From: Phycisphaerae bacterium
Lineage (GTDB): Bacteria > Planctomycetota > Phycisphaerae > Sedimentisphaerales > Anaerobacaceae
Direction: 5' to 3'
Length of the DNA: 33,797 nt
Assembly (NCBI GenBank): GCA_016782865.1
Contig: JADHXR010000084.1
Coordinates: forward strand, 1 to 33,797
Under the pieces are notes generated by a model, which made no database searches, was not told the DNA's origin, and saw nothing but the letters and a program-made list of their open reading frames with translations. The position numbers were made by a program, and so were the translations under genes. This document shows positions 14,645-22,749 of this stretch, piece after piece; position 1 is the first letter of the stretch; each line of letters opens with the position of its first letter.

Positions 14645-16408
14645 ATGACGGCTTACCAGAATCAGCCAGAAGCTTCCGGCTCGCCGGGCAATGAACAGGT
14701 CATGCACGTCAATCCCCGCATCGAGAAGGATCGCCAGATGATACTGGATGCGGAAAAGAAAGGTACAGGAGCGCTTTGCAAGGTGTTTCTCAAGTTATCG
14801 GGCCCGGGCTGGCTGCAGAGCGGCATCACCCTCGGCGGCGGATCGCTCTCTTCGAGCCTCTACCTCGGCGTGCTGGTGGGCTTTAGCTTCATGTGGCTCC
14901 AGCCTCTTGCAATGATTTTAGGCGTCATCATGCTAAGCGCCATTGCATATGTCACGCTCTCGACCGGAGACAGGCCTCTGCGAGGTATCAACGAACACGT
15001 CAGTCCCGTCTTGGGCTGGGGCTGGTTGATCGCCTCGATGATGGCGAACCTTGTCTGGTCCCTGCCTCAGTTCGCACTCGGAACCGCGGCGCTGCGGCAG
15101 AACCTGCTGCCCGGGCTCATCGGCCCTGACTCTGGTATGGGTGAGATACAGGGCAAGATGATAGCCGGCGGCGCATTTCTGGCAATCTGCCTGGGAGTTA
15201 CCATGACCTACAGCGCAGGAGGCAAGGGTGTCAAGATATTTGAGATCATGATCAAGACGATTGTCAGTATCATCGTGCTCAGCTTCCTCGGCGTTGTGGT
15301 CAAGCTAAGCATCGAAGGCGAGATCATCTGGAGCGAAATCCTCAGCGGCTTGATTCCTGATTTGAGTTTGTTCAATAAGCCGACCGACGAGATAATGCCT
15401 CACATAGAAAAGGTCGCCGAGAACTTCCGACCCTTCTGGACTAACATGATCGTGGGCCAGCAGCGTGACGTCATGATCAGTGCCGCGGCGACCGCCGTCG
15501 GCATCAATATGACATTCCTGCTGCCGTACTCGATGCTCCGCAAAGGCTGGGACAAACATTTCCGCGGCCTGGCGATCTTCGATCTTTCAACCGGATTGTT
15601 CATCCCATTCATCATTGCGACCGGCTGCGTTGTTATCGCATCGAGCAGCCAGTTCCACGGTGTACCGGCGCAAGGCCTCGTTGCCGACGAGCCCGGCGGT
15701 GAAATAACAGCCGAGCCGGCCGCGAACCTCGTAGGCTCGTACAAGAAACTTCTTGCCAGCAGGGTCAACTTCGACATCGGCGCAGAGGAATTCGCCAAGC
15801 TAGCGCCGGAACAAGTAACGGCAAAGTCAGAGGCTCTGCCCTGGGCCGACAAGAGAATGGCGGCCATGCTGGTCAAACGCGACGCCTTCAATCTGGCCGA
15901 TACACTGGCGCCGTTGACAGGCAAGGCGGTCGCCCAGTATCTCTTCGGCTTCGGCGTCATCGGAATGGCGATGAGCGCCGCGACAATGCTTATGACAATC
16001 AACGGTCTGTGCTTCTGTGAGCTTCTGGGCAGGCCGCCGAGAGGCTGGACCCAGAAATTCGGGACCCTGATGGTATCGGTCGGAGCGCTCGGCCCGTTCT
16101 TCTGGACAGAAGCGGCTCCGTATCTGGCCATTCCGACATCGGTCTTTGCGATGGTCCTGCTGCCGATCGCGTACTTCGCATTCTTCCTGCTGATGAACCA
16201 GAAGACCTTCATGGGCAATAACATGCCCACCGGAGGCAAGCGCATTCTCTGGAACGTCCTGATGGCGCTGGCTTCCGGCGCCGCTGCATTGGGCAGCATC
16301 TGGAGCCTCTGGTCGAAACTGCGATGGCTCGGAATCGTCCTGCTCATCACTTTCATCGCTCTGTGTGTCGTCGTTCACTTTGCTCGTAAGAAACCGCAGA
16401 CAGCATGA
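14645..16408 (+). CDS. Divergent Nramp-like membrane transporter
   Basis: The 587-residue protein has about 11-12 membrane segments and an Nramp-like start (SGPGWLQSGITLGGGS at about residues 54-69). In true Nramp metal transporters TM1 carries DPGN and TM6 carries MPH. Here the equivalent places read GGGS and, near residue 290, INMTFLLPY, so the canonical divalent-metal ligands are missing. A hydrophilic loop of about 90 residues (about 340-430, acidic, Ala/Glu-rich) interrupts the later helices. Family membership is moderately certain; the substrate is not. The ATG is preceded by AGGAG. The next gene overlaps its stop by 4 nt (ATGA), so transporter and the second UroD-family protein are translationally coupled and probably work on the same compound. 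Confidence 0.75.
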   Translation: MTAYQNQPEASGSPGNEQVMHVNPRIEKDRQMILDAEKKGTGALCKVFLKLSGPGWLQSGITLGGGSLSSSLYLGVLVGFSFMWLQPLAMILGVIMLSAIAYVTLSTGDRPLRGINEHVSPVLGWGWLIASMMANLVWSLPQFALGTAALRQNLLPGLIGPDSGMGEIQGKMIAGGAFLAICLGVTMTYSAGGKGVKIFEIMIKTIVSIIVLSFLGVVVKLSIEGEIIWSEILSGLIPDLSLFNKPTDEIMPHIEKVAENFRPFWTNMIVGQQRDVMISAAATAVGINMTFLLPYSMLRKGWDKHFRGLAIFDLSTGLFIPFIIATGCVVIASSSQFHGVPAQGLVADEPGGEITAEPAANLVGSYKKLLASRVNFDIGAEEFAKLAPEQVTAKSEALPWADKRMAAMLVKRDAFNLADTLAPLTGKAVAQYLFGFGVIGMAMSAATMLMTINGLCFCELLGRPPRGWTQKFGTLMVSVGALGPFFWTEAAPYLAIPTSVFAMVLLPIAYFAFFLLMNQKTFMGNNMPTGGKRILWNVLMALASGAAALGSIWSLWSKLRWLGIVLLITFIALCVVVHFARKKPQTA

Positions 16409-17436
16409 CGCCGGAACAATGGGAGAAATTGCTTGCCGTAACTAACGGCGAAATCCTCGACCCGCTGCCGGTGGGGTTCGTCATCGACAGCCCCTGGCTC
16501 CCAGGCTGGGCCGGCATCACCGCGCTGGATTATTATGCCAGCGAGCAGATGTGGTTCGAGGCCAACGTCAAGGCCATGACGCAATTCCCCGACGCGATTT
16601 TACTGCCGGGCTTCTGGTCCGAGTTCGGCATGTGCACCGAGCCGTCCGCCTTCGGGGCCAAATGCTCCTGGCACGAAACCGAGCTGCCCTACGCCGACAA
16701 GATCATCGCAGATTTCCAGGCGGCTGGCTCGCTCAGCAAGCCCAATCCCAAAAAGGACGGTTTACTCCCGTTCGTCCTCAAGCGGCTGGAGCATTACCAG
16801 GGGCGGATCGAAGAGCAAGGTCACAACATCAAGTTCGCCGTCTCGCGGGGACCGCTGAACATAGCGTCGTTCCTGGCCGGCACCACCGAGTTTCTCATGG
16901 CGATCCGCACCGATCCCGAGCAGGTCCACAAACTGCTCGGCACGATAACAGATTTCACCATCGACTGGCTCGGCCTTCAGGCCCGGACTTTCCCGTCCAT
17001 CGACGGCATATTCATCCTCGACGATATCGTTGGCTTTCTGGGTGACGACGATTTCAAGACAGCGGCGCTGCCCTATCTCGAACGCATTTTCCAGTCACTC
17101 GACGTCGCCGTAAGATTCTTCCACAATGACGCCGGCGGCCTCGTATGCGCGCCGTACCTTTCTCAAATCGGCGTGAACATTTTTAACTTCAGCTTCCAGC
17201 ACCGGCTGAGCGAGATGAAGGATCTGACGAACAACGCCGTCACACTGCTCGGGAATATCCCCACCCGGGAAGTCCTCGCCGCGGGCACGCCCGACGACGT
17301 GCGCAACAGCGTAGCGGGGGCAATCGAGTCCGTGGACGACAGGAGCCGGATCATCCTCTCCTGCGGCGGTGGGATGCCTCCGGATGTCCCGACCGAGAAC
17401 ATCCAAGCGTTTCTGTCGGCGGCCGGCTCGCAGTGA
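16405..17436 (+). CDS. UroD-superfamily protein, copy 2
   Basis: The 343-residue protein is a second, distant UroD-superfamily member. Characteristic stretches are SRGPLNIASFLAGTTEFLMA (core strand and helix), RFFHNDAGG near residue 236 in the position of the H-x-C zinc motif of methyltransferases (here H-x-D), LGNIPTREVLAAGTPDDVRN, and the distal LSCGGGMPPDVPTENI near 318 with its Cys. So one Cys ligand of the MtaA type is replaced by Asp. It starts within the last codons of the transporter gene. Together with copy 1 it could form a methyl-transfer pair, as in MtaA/MtbA-type systems, but no corrinoid protein is encoded nearby. Confidence 0.8.
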   Translation: MTPEQWEKLLAVTNGEILDPLPVGFVIDSPWLPGWAGITALDYYASEQMWFEANVKAMTQFPDAILLPGFWSEFGMCTEPSAFGAKCSWHETELPYADKIIADFQAAGSLSKPNPKKDGLLPFVLKRLEHYQGRIEEQGHNIKFAVSRGPLNIASFLAGTTEFLMAIRTDPEQVHKLLGTITDFTIDWLGLQARTFPSIDGIFILDDIVGFLGDDDFKTAALPYLERIFQSLDVAVRFFHNDAGGLVCAPYLSQIGVNIFNFSFQHRLSEMKDLTNNAVTLLGNIPTREVLAAGTPDDVRNSVAGAIESVDDRSRIILSCGGGMPPDVPTENIQAFLSAAGSQ

Positions 17437-17450
17437 GCTGAATTTATAGC

Positions 17451-17482
17451 AGGGGCAAGAGCGTCCTTCCACTCTTGCCCCT
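17451..17482. terminator. Perfect 11-bp hairpin between convergent genes
   Basis: AGGGGCAAGAG (17451-17461) and CTCTTGCCCCT (17472-17482) pair perfectly around a 10-nt loop, 15 nt after the second UroD gene and 57 nt from the end of the minus-strand lipoprotein gene. There is no T-tract on either side, so efficiency as an intrinsic terminator is uncertain, but position and stability fit a bidirectional terminator. Confidence 0.6.
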
Positions 17483-17538
17483 CACGGTAATCCAAGCATA
17501 ACCCGGATTCCGCCGGGCTCACGCGAACTTGGACGATT

Positions 17539-18174
17539 CTACCATTGGGCTGCTGATTGTGCGGGCAGATTTCTGCACATGCTCTTGATTATGCCTTGTG
17601 CTTTTTCCGCTTCCTCAGGCGTTAGCGGCATAGCCACTGGACCGCCCAACGGACTGGGGCCACCCATGACGTCGCCCATCAACTGGTCGTTACTTCTGCC
17701 CTTGGATCCGAATCCGAACACGTTGGACAAGGTCCGCTTGCCCTTGCCCGAACCGCTGGCAAGCCACAAAGTGCTGCCGTCTTCGACGTTGATCATCTGT
17801 GCCGTTATCGATATTTCTTCACCAAAGTGGGGGATCTTGATGGCAAGGACCGCCGGGACGTCAAGGATCAGTCCTGCCTGCACGGCCGTCTCGCTCGTGA
17901 TCAAGCCCTCCGAGTCCGGCTCCTGCTCCCGCAGTTGTGCTCGTACTTGGGCGCGCCCCAGCGGGGCGTAGCCCTTATCCAGCAATTCAATGGAGAAGAA
18001 ATCGGCAATCTGATCTTTCGCCGCCTCGCTCGTGACAGCGCCTTCGACCGCTACGATAGCAACTTTATCCACGCCGGCGAAATCATAACCGAACCTGGAC
18101 GAACTCTCCTGCGACGAGATGCAGCCGCCGCTGAGCAAGACAGCTACTGCCAGTATGTTAACAACGGTTCTCAT
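17539..18174 (-). CDS. CsgG-like outer membrane lipoprotein
   Basis: The product from ATG 18174 is 211 residues. It begins with a lipoprotein signal peptide (RTVVNILAVAVLLSGGC, lipobox-like LSGGC). The mature part has the CsgG-superfamily layout: VAIVAVEGAV, then a helix leading to DFFSIELLDKGYAPLGRAQV, LREQ, GLILDVPAVLAIKI and a strand pair TAQMINVEDGSTLWLASGSG. Such proteins are periplasmic or outer-membrane lipoproteins, some linked to secretion. The C-terminal tail is Gly/Pro-rich. GGGAGG lies 8 nt upstream of the start. The frame is open further upstream into the type A/B repeat, which would put the signal peptide internally and is rejected. Confidence 0.7.
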   Translation of the reverse strand: MRTVVNILAVAVLLSGGCISSQESSSRFGYDFAGVDKVAIVAVEGAVTSEAAKDQIADFFSIELLDKGYAPLGRAQVRAQLREQEPDSEGLITSETAVQAGLILDVPAVLAIKIPHFGEEISITAQMINVEDGSTLWLASGSGKGKRTLSNVFGFGSKGRSNDQLMGDVMGGPSPLGGPVAMPLTPEEAEKAQGIIKSMCRNLPAQSAAQW

Positions 18175-18195
18175 GGTCTGTGCCTCCCAAATAGG

Positions 18196-18290
18196 ATTTA
18201 ATATTAAAGATAAAATATCAAAATTGCGGAATCCCGGCATGCCGGGATGACTTCATTAAGTTCGCATTTTGCTTTTTGCTTTCCAATCTT
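18196..18290. repeat. Palindromic intergenic repeat, type A relative with perfect 18-nt palindrome
   Basis: The core ATCCCGGCA/TGCCGGGAT (18231-18248) is a perfect palindrome. It is flanked on the left by AAATATCAAAATTGCGGA and on the right by CATTTTGCTTTTTGC, as in the repeat at 14451-14579. It lies between two minus-strand genes and may end transcription of the upstream (18298-19101) gene. Confidence 0.75.
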
Positions 18291-18297
18291 CATCAAG

Positions 18298-19101
18298 CTA
18301 CATCGGATTATAGTCTACATCCACATATCCGGGCTGCTTCACGGGCCTGTTGGGCCATTTCATCGCGTCAAACAAGAATTCGCTCGCCTGGCGTATCATA
18401 ACCGTCGGCATGCAGGGGCACATTTCGAGTGAACCAACCACGTCATTGTCGTATTTGCCCAGCACATTCAACAGGTCATCCCAATCTTGGCGAGGCGTCC
18501 CGCCCTGCAAGCCGGCCGGCTCGTGGTCGTCAATCTGGCCGTAGTTGTCGGTCAGGTGCAAGTGGATTGTTTTCGGGGCCAGCTCATCCACATATTCCTT
18601 GAAAGAATGCTCGCTGTCCAGATGAGCATAACCGGTATCGAGACAGTACCACAGCGATTCGAATCTCTCGCTGACCGCTTGGAGCATCGGCAATCGGCCG
18701 GTCTCCAGGCATAATTTGACGTCATTCTTCTCGGCCAAATTGACCACGTCGCCCGCAAAATCGCTGCCGTTGAGTTCCTGCTCGACAGGAATCCCCATAC
18801 TCGTCAAACCGGTCACGATATTGGCCCCGAGCAGCTTGGCGCATTCGATTTGCTCTTTCCACTGCTCCAGATTTGGCTTATCGTCGCGCGAACGCATCAC
18901 CACCTGCATCCCCTCGGTCGCGGCGGTGAGCCTCGACCAGTTGCGCCTTTCGTATCGGCACTCGTACTGGTGGCCCTTTATATTGGGCAACAGCTCGATG
19001 CCGAAACCCAAAGACGCCAGGAATTGGCACTCCTGCTCGAATGACAGAGGGTGCTCACGTCCCCAGAAAACCATCGTGGAAACCACGTACTTTATTCGCA
19101 T
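18298..19101 (-). CDS. Sugar phosphate isomerase/epimerase-like TIM barrel
   Basis: The 267-residue protein belongs to the xylose-isomerase-like/AP-endonuclease-2 TIM-barrel superfamily. The probable divalent-metal ligands are in order: LCLETGRLP (Glu, about 150), CLDTGYAHL (Asp and His, about 174-179), IHLHLTDNYG (His, about 200) and GSLEMCPC (Glu, about 243). Members isomerise or epimerise sugars, inositols or hydroxypyruvate-like compounds. With the nearby Gfo/Idh oxidoreductase it forms a pair often seen in sugar or inositol catabolism, although it is on the opposite strand. ATG 19101 has GGAG 8 nt upstream. Confidence 0.82.
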   Translation of the reverse strand: MRIKYVVSTMVFWGREHPLSFEQECQFLASLGFGIELLPNIKGHQYECRYERRNWSRLTAATEGMQVVMRSRDDKPNLEQWKEQIECAKLLGANIVTGLTSMGIPVEQELNGSDFAGDVVNLAEKNDVKLCLETGRLPMLQAVSERFESLWYCLDTGYAHLDSEHSFKEYVDELAPKTIHLHLTDNYGQIDDHEPAGLQGGTPRQDWDDLLNVLGKYDNDVVGSLEMCPCMPTVMIRQASEFLFDAMKWPNRPVKQPGYVDVDYNPM

Positions 19102-19104
19102 CAA

Positions 19105-19796
19105 GCTATCTCCATCTCAGCAGACCAACATGTCCTTTCACATGGCGCAAACAGTACTCATATATCGTTCAAAAACCCCTGCAAATTCAATGTTTGTTGA
19201 AGATTAGAGCACTTTTCCGGCGATTGAGATCCGCAACGAAGCCCCCGACACCCTATCTTTTCTTGCCGCTGCCTTTCAGGGTGGGATTTTGAAATTGGCC
19301 CATTCGACTACGCTCAGGACAGGCTTTGATTGGGTTTGAATTGGCTTTGTTTTTGGTCTGGCAAATCGCGTCATATTTCCACATGCCTTTGTCCAGCCAT
19401 AGGTTACGTTTATTTGACCTTTCCGCAAACTGGTTTTGTGTTGCGCAACTGACTCATGGCCAAGAAGCCTGATTCCCTGCTGTCCTGATCACCAGCACCC
19501 TGTCATCCAGGTTTGCAGATAGCCTCTCTCATCCTGTCTGCTGTATTTTGTCTTCCGCTTTTTCCTATCCGCTATCCGCTGTACGTTATTGCACACCATT
19601 GGCCTTGAGCAAGCGATGTTGTTACGGATAAAGCGGACGGCACGAGCGAATTGCCCGTCTTACCGGACTGGCAAAACAGCCGGCCATTCTTGTATTTGCA
19701 CCGGAGACTTCGTATGCTTTGGTGAGAGTGCCGAGGTTGCCGTTAGCCAGTGTTTCTAACGTGCCGGCACGGTTTTTATGCGAGAGGGGGCAGAAG
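19105..19796. other. Intergenic region between divergent genes
   Basis: This stretch of about 690 nt separates the minus-strand isomerase from the plus-strand lipoprotein. Short frames exist but none has a family resemblance or a good start. The only recognisable element is the repeat copy at 19299-19327. No clear promoter hexamer pair was found by eye, although the promoters for both genes must lie here. Confidence 0.6.
19299..19327. repeat. Partial copy of the CCCATTCGRCTWCGCTCAGG repeat
   Basis: CCCATTCGACTACGCTCAGG followed by ACAGGCTTT is closely similar to CCCATTCGGCTTCGCTCAGG plus GCAGGCTTG at 22701-22730, which lies inside the flanked element 22640-22743. Here the flanking GTAGGATGGGC arms are missing. 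Confidence 0.7.
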
Positions 19797-20147
19797 ATGA
19801 GACGCGGCATTGCAGAGACAATTCTTATCCTACTGATGTTTGCGGCCGGTTGTGGGCAGACAAAGCAAGTCAAAGTAACCTACAGATCAGACCCCCCCGG
19901 CGGGACATTGTACAAACAGAACGGCGAGGTTTGGGGGCAGTGTCCCAAGGTCCTGTGGTACGATCTTGACGAAGAGGCAATCGAAAACGGATACCTCGAC
20001 GCAAAGGGCTTGATAGTGCGTTGGCCGAGTGGCTCGGGGAAAAGAAGCGGCGATCTGATCAGGATCAAAGTCAACGGCACCGATCGGCGAGTTACCTTCA
20101 TTCAACCCAGGATAGCCGCCAAGGCCGTTGAGACATCCGCAGAGTAG
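19797..20147 (+). CDS. Small lipoprotein with PEGA-like segment
   Basis: The 116-residue protein starts with a lipoprotein signal (MRRGIAETILILLMFAAGC, lipobox FAAGC). The mature part starts VKVTYRSDPPGGTLYKQNGE, which resembles PEGA-type surface domains that present a Pro-Gly-Gly turn (SDPPGG-x-x-Y). The rest (DEEAIENGYLDAKGLIVRWP) is charged, with no membrane segment. Function unknown; likely anchored to the inner or outer membrane facing the periplasm. The ATG at 19797 is preceded by GAGAGGGGG; the open frame further upstream would bury the signal peptide. It converges with the SUMF1-like gene. Confidence 0.7.
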   Translation: MRRGIAETILILLMFAAGCGQTKQVKVTYRSDPPGGTLYKQNGEVWGQCPKVLWYDLDEEAIENGYLDAKGLIVRWPSGSGKRSGDLIRIKVNGTDRRVTFIQPRIAAKAVETSAE

Positions 20148-20299
20148 CGATCAGCGTCTGCACAAAGCGGATCAGGCAGGCATCCCGGCGCGACGTGTTC
20201 AGCCGGAGCCTGTCATCTCCGCTTCAAGCCGATAGCGGAACACCCCCTCATCTCGACTGTAGCCAAAGGCGCAACGGAGAGATCTATTCAAAACAGATT

Positions 20300-20375
20300 G
20301 CCCTTCGGGGCTCTGCGCCTCGCTACGTGTCTCCACTTCGTGATGCTGCGCATCACTTCGGTCGAAATGACGGTG
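20300..20375. repeat. Intergenic repeat with 7-bp hairpin
   Basis: Between two convergent genes lies a GC-rich segment with GTGATGC-TGC-GCATCAC (20340-20356) followed by TTCGGTCGAAATGACGGTG. This type of low-complexity 'CTACG..CACTTCG..CTTCGGTCGAAATGAC' sequence recurs between genes in many bacteria (recollection). It may help terminate the minus-strand gene ending at 20410. Confidence 0.5.
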
Positions 20376-20409
20376 TTCCCGGCACGTCAGAACCGCCAAT
20401 TCCAATGCA

Positions 20410-22542
20410 TCAGTAATCACGGACGATCACGCCATCCTTTCCCACCATGTACCGTTCTGAGTTGCTGATTTTCAGGTTGTATACCTTCCCGACATAGGGC
20501 GTTGGGCGGATTGTCACGCTCTTGATGGCGACCGTGCCGTCAATCGTCTTCAGCCTCAGGCAGTCCCTAAGGTCTTGTGCCGCGATCCACTTTCCCGAAT
20601 CGAGCATGAAGCAATGTGCATCCACAACGCTGATGCGATTTCCGGTATCGAGCAAAATATCCCGGCACTCGAATGCGCCTTCGTGCTCTTCGATCTGTTG
20701 AACATGCCCGAAGGGTGCTGCCGGCACGGCACGGGTGAGCTTGCCGACAGCCCGCCCCCGGACAACTTTCGAGATGGGCACAACCGCCCCGTTTACCCAA
20801 ACACCGGTCTCGCTCGGGAAACACGCTCTGCCTTTCGGCGGAGGCGTCCCCCCGGTTCCCAGCACGACCCTGACATTGGTCGCTCCAGCCTGGGTGTTGA
20901 TACCTCCGGATGACCACCTTCCGTCACTTCCCTTGATGTTTGCTATGACTTCGACCTGTCCTTCGAAGATTCCGTCGGCCTTGAACTTGCCGTCTGCGTC
21001 AGTGCGTGAGTTGATGCCAACTTGGTCTTCGCCAGTACAGTAGACCCATACGTCGGGCACCGGTTTTCCATCTGCGTAAACTACCACACCTGAAACCGAG
21101 AACCGCCCTCTCGGAAGCACGATGGAGACTCCGTCCATGCGATTATCACGCACATCTTCTGAGCGAACTTCGGTCCGGCTTGGCCTGTAGTGAAGTTTCC
21201 TCGCCAACAAACTATATTCATATCCAAGCGGCAATGCCTTGATCTCGAATCTACCTTCGGCATCGGCGTCCAGCCAGGTCAGAAAGCCCCCAGACCAATT
21301 GGAGGTTTGCAGATTAATCACGACCCTGGCTTTTTCGATTCCTTTCCCGTCGCCATCCACGACTTGTCCGCTGAGAATCACGCCCGGTTTGAGGGTGACG
21401 TCGAGTGCATTCGCATCTTCCTCGATTTCCATGCCCACGGCGAGATTGCGCTCCTTGTGTCGGGCCACGAAGTGATATCCTTGCATGCGCGCGCTCGAGT
21501 TCGGTGGATGCCAGCACGCCTCGAACCTGCCCTCAGCATACTTGCGGAAAAGCCAATCACCCGTCGGCAGGATTTGCTTCTCTATGCCATCAATCGGTAT
21601 GCCCGCTTCATCCCGCACTACGCCACCGATGGCCAGGCCGCGAGGCCGGATTTCGCGCTCCTGCTCCTGGGCAGTAACGACTCTGCCAGCGTTCTCTGGC
21701 AGAGCAATTTCCAGGACCTCCTTGCCATGTCTGACCTTGCCTGCAAATACAACGCGAAACCCGACGAAATCGGTCCCAGCGCCGCAGAGGTTGCGATCTG
21801 CAGACCGACAGTTCCGCGGTTCCTCGAGCCAACTGCCGCCGCGACGGACACGGCCCATACCGCCGGAAGCGGGCCCTGTCGGATTAACACTTCCGGCGTT
21901 CTCGTAGTTGTTCGGCACCACGTATCGATCGGAGCACCATTCTGAGATATTACCGTACATGTCGTACAGGCCCCGTGCATTGGGCTTCTTCCGGCCCACC
22001 GGATGTATTCTCTCGTTACTGTTGTCCTCGTACCATGCGTGCAGGTCAAGTTCCGAGTAATTTGGATCGTCACCGTAGTAGAAGCGAGTCTGCGACCCGG
22101 CTCGGCAGGCATACTCCCACTCGGCCTCAGTTGGCAAGCGAAATTTGCCGCCGAGCCTTTTGCAGAATTCCACCGCCTCGTTCCAGGACACATAATGTAT
22201 GGGGTATTTGGAGCCTTCTCCTTTCAAGAGCCAGGGGAGAGTCGTCTTCTCGCGCTGCTGGCTTACCGTTGTACCCATCACTGCCTTCCACTGGGCCTGT
22301 GTTACTTCGTACTTGCCCATATAGAACGGCTTGGTGATGCGAACTTCGTGAGCAGGCCCCTCGTTGTCATCTCTGTCTTTTTCCGACGGTGGCGAGCCCA
22401 TTTGGAACCTGCCGGCGGGAATCCGAACGAATTCCATTTTTGGCCCGTCTCCCTCGCTCTCCGGCGCGCGTCCGCAGCCTGCTGCCAACATCGCTACTGT
22501 CGCCATGACAACTGCACATCTCAGTCTTCCTGAATCGAACAT
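20410..22542 (-). CDS. SUMF1/FGE-like lipoprotein with carboxypeptidase-regulatory repeats and C-terminal Hint domain
   Basis: The 710-residue protein has a lipoprotein signal (VAMLAAGC, residues 16-23). A SUMF1/formylglycine-generating-like domain spans about 34-272 (FVRIPAGRFQMGSP, YEVTQAQWKAVMG, FRLPTEAEWEYACRAG, GNISEWCSD, RRGGSWLEEPRNCRSADR, GFRVVFAG). Carboxypeptidase-regulatory/Cna-B-like repeats follow (about 300-560; ILSGQVVDGDGKGIEKARVV, FSVSGVVVYADGKPVPDVWV). The end (574-710) looks like a Hint domain: Cys574 in RACFPSETGVWVNG, VVDAHCFM in the TxxH-type block, YNLKISNSERYMVGKDGV and a last RDY. The catalytic Cys pair of true FGE is not complete (only NCRSADR matches), so formylglycine synthesis is doubtful. 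The Hint end lacks the His-Asn of splicing inteins. Ribosome-binding site GGAAAGG. Confidence 0.85.
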   Translation of the reverse strand: MFDSGRLRCAVVMATVAMLAAGCGRAPESEGDGPKMEFVRIPAGRFQMGSPPSEKDRDDNEGPAHEVRITKPFYMGKYEVTQAQWKAVMGTTVSQQREKTTLPWLLKGEGSKYPIHYVSWNEAVEFCKRLGGKFRLPTEAEWEYACRAGSQTRFYYGDDPNYSELDLHAWYEDNSNERIHPVGRKKPNARGLYDMYGNISEWCSDRYVVPNNYENAGSVNPTGPASGGMGRVRRGGSWLEEPRNCRSADRNLCGAGTDFVGFRVVFAGKVRHGKEVLEIALPENAGRVVTAQEQEREIRPRGLAIGGVVRDEAGIPIDGIEKQILPTGDWLFRKYAEGRFEACWHPPNSSARMQGYHFVARHKERNLAVGMEIEEDANALDVTLKPGVILSGQVVDGDGKGIEKARVVINLQTSNWSGGFLTWLDADAEGRFEIKALPLGYEYSLLARKLHYRPSRTEVRSEDVRDNRMDGVSIVLPRGRFSVSGVVVYADGKPVPDVWVYCTGEDQVGINSRTDADGKFKADGIFEGQVEVIANIKGSDGRWSSGGINTQAGATNVRVVLGTGGTPPPKGRACFPSETGVWVNGAVVPISKVVRGRAVGKLTRAVPAAPFGHVQQIEEHEGAFECRDILLDTGNRISVVDAHCFMLDSGKWIAAQDLRDCLRLKTIDGTVAIKSVTIRPTPYVGKVYNLKISNSERYMVGKDGVIVRDY

Positions 22543-22590
22543 GATTGCGCCTTTCCAAATTGACCGACATTCGCTCTTTCATGCGGCTCT

Positions 22591-22596
22591 ATTATA
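22591..22596 (-). promoter_or_regulatory. Possible -10 box of the SUMF1-Hint gene
   Basis: On the minus strand TATAAT occurs about 50 nt before the start codon at 22542. No convincing -35 box lies at 16-18 nt; TTGATT is 25 nt away. Only a putative promoter. Confidence 0.35.
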
Positions 22597-22639
22597 CTAT
22601 AACGCACGACAGCCCGGGAAAAATCAAGAAAAAGATGCC

Positions 22640-22743
22640 GTAGGATGGGCAGGTTTCCTGCCCATGCGGTTTGGGTTACGCCAAATTATCAGCATGGGCA
22701 ACCCATTCGGCTTCGCTCAGGGCAGGCTTGTTGCCCATCCTAC
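22640..22743. repeat. Small element bounded by 11-bp inverted repeats
   Basis: GTAGGATGGGC (22640-22650) and GCCCATCCTAC (22733-22743) are perfect inverted ends of a 104-nt element. Inside are a further hairpin (ATGGGCAGG-TTT-CCTGCCCAT, 22645-22665) and the CCCATTCGGCTTCGCTCAGG motif. It fills the gap between two minus-strand genes and carries no coding capacity; it looks like a miniature, MITE- or REP-like element. Confidence 0.75.
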
Positions 22744-22749
22744 CGCTCG

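Noticed and set aside
22640..22743. CRISPR-like repeat unit
   Set aside because: Only one flanked element with inverted, not regularly spaced direct, repeats and no cas genes.
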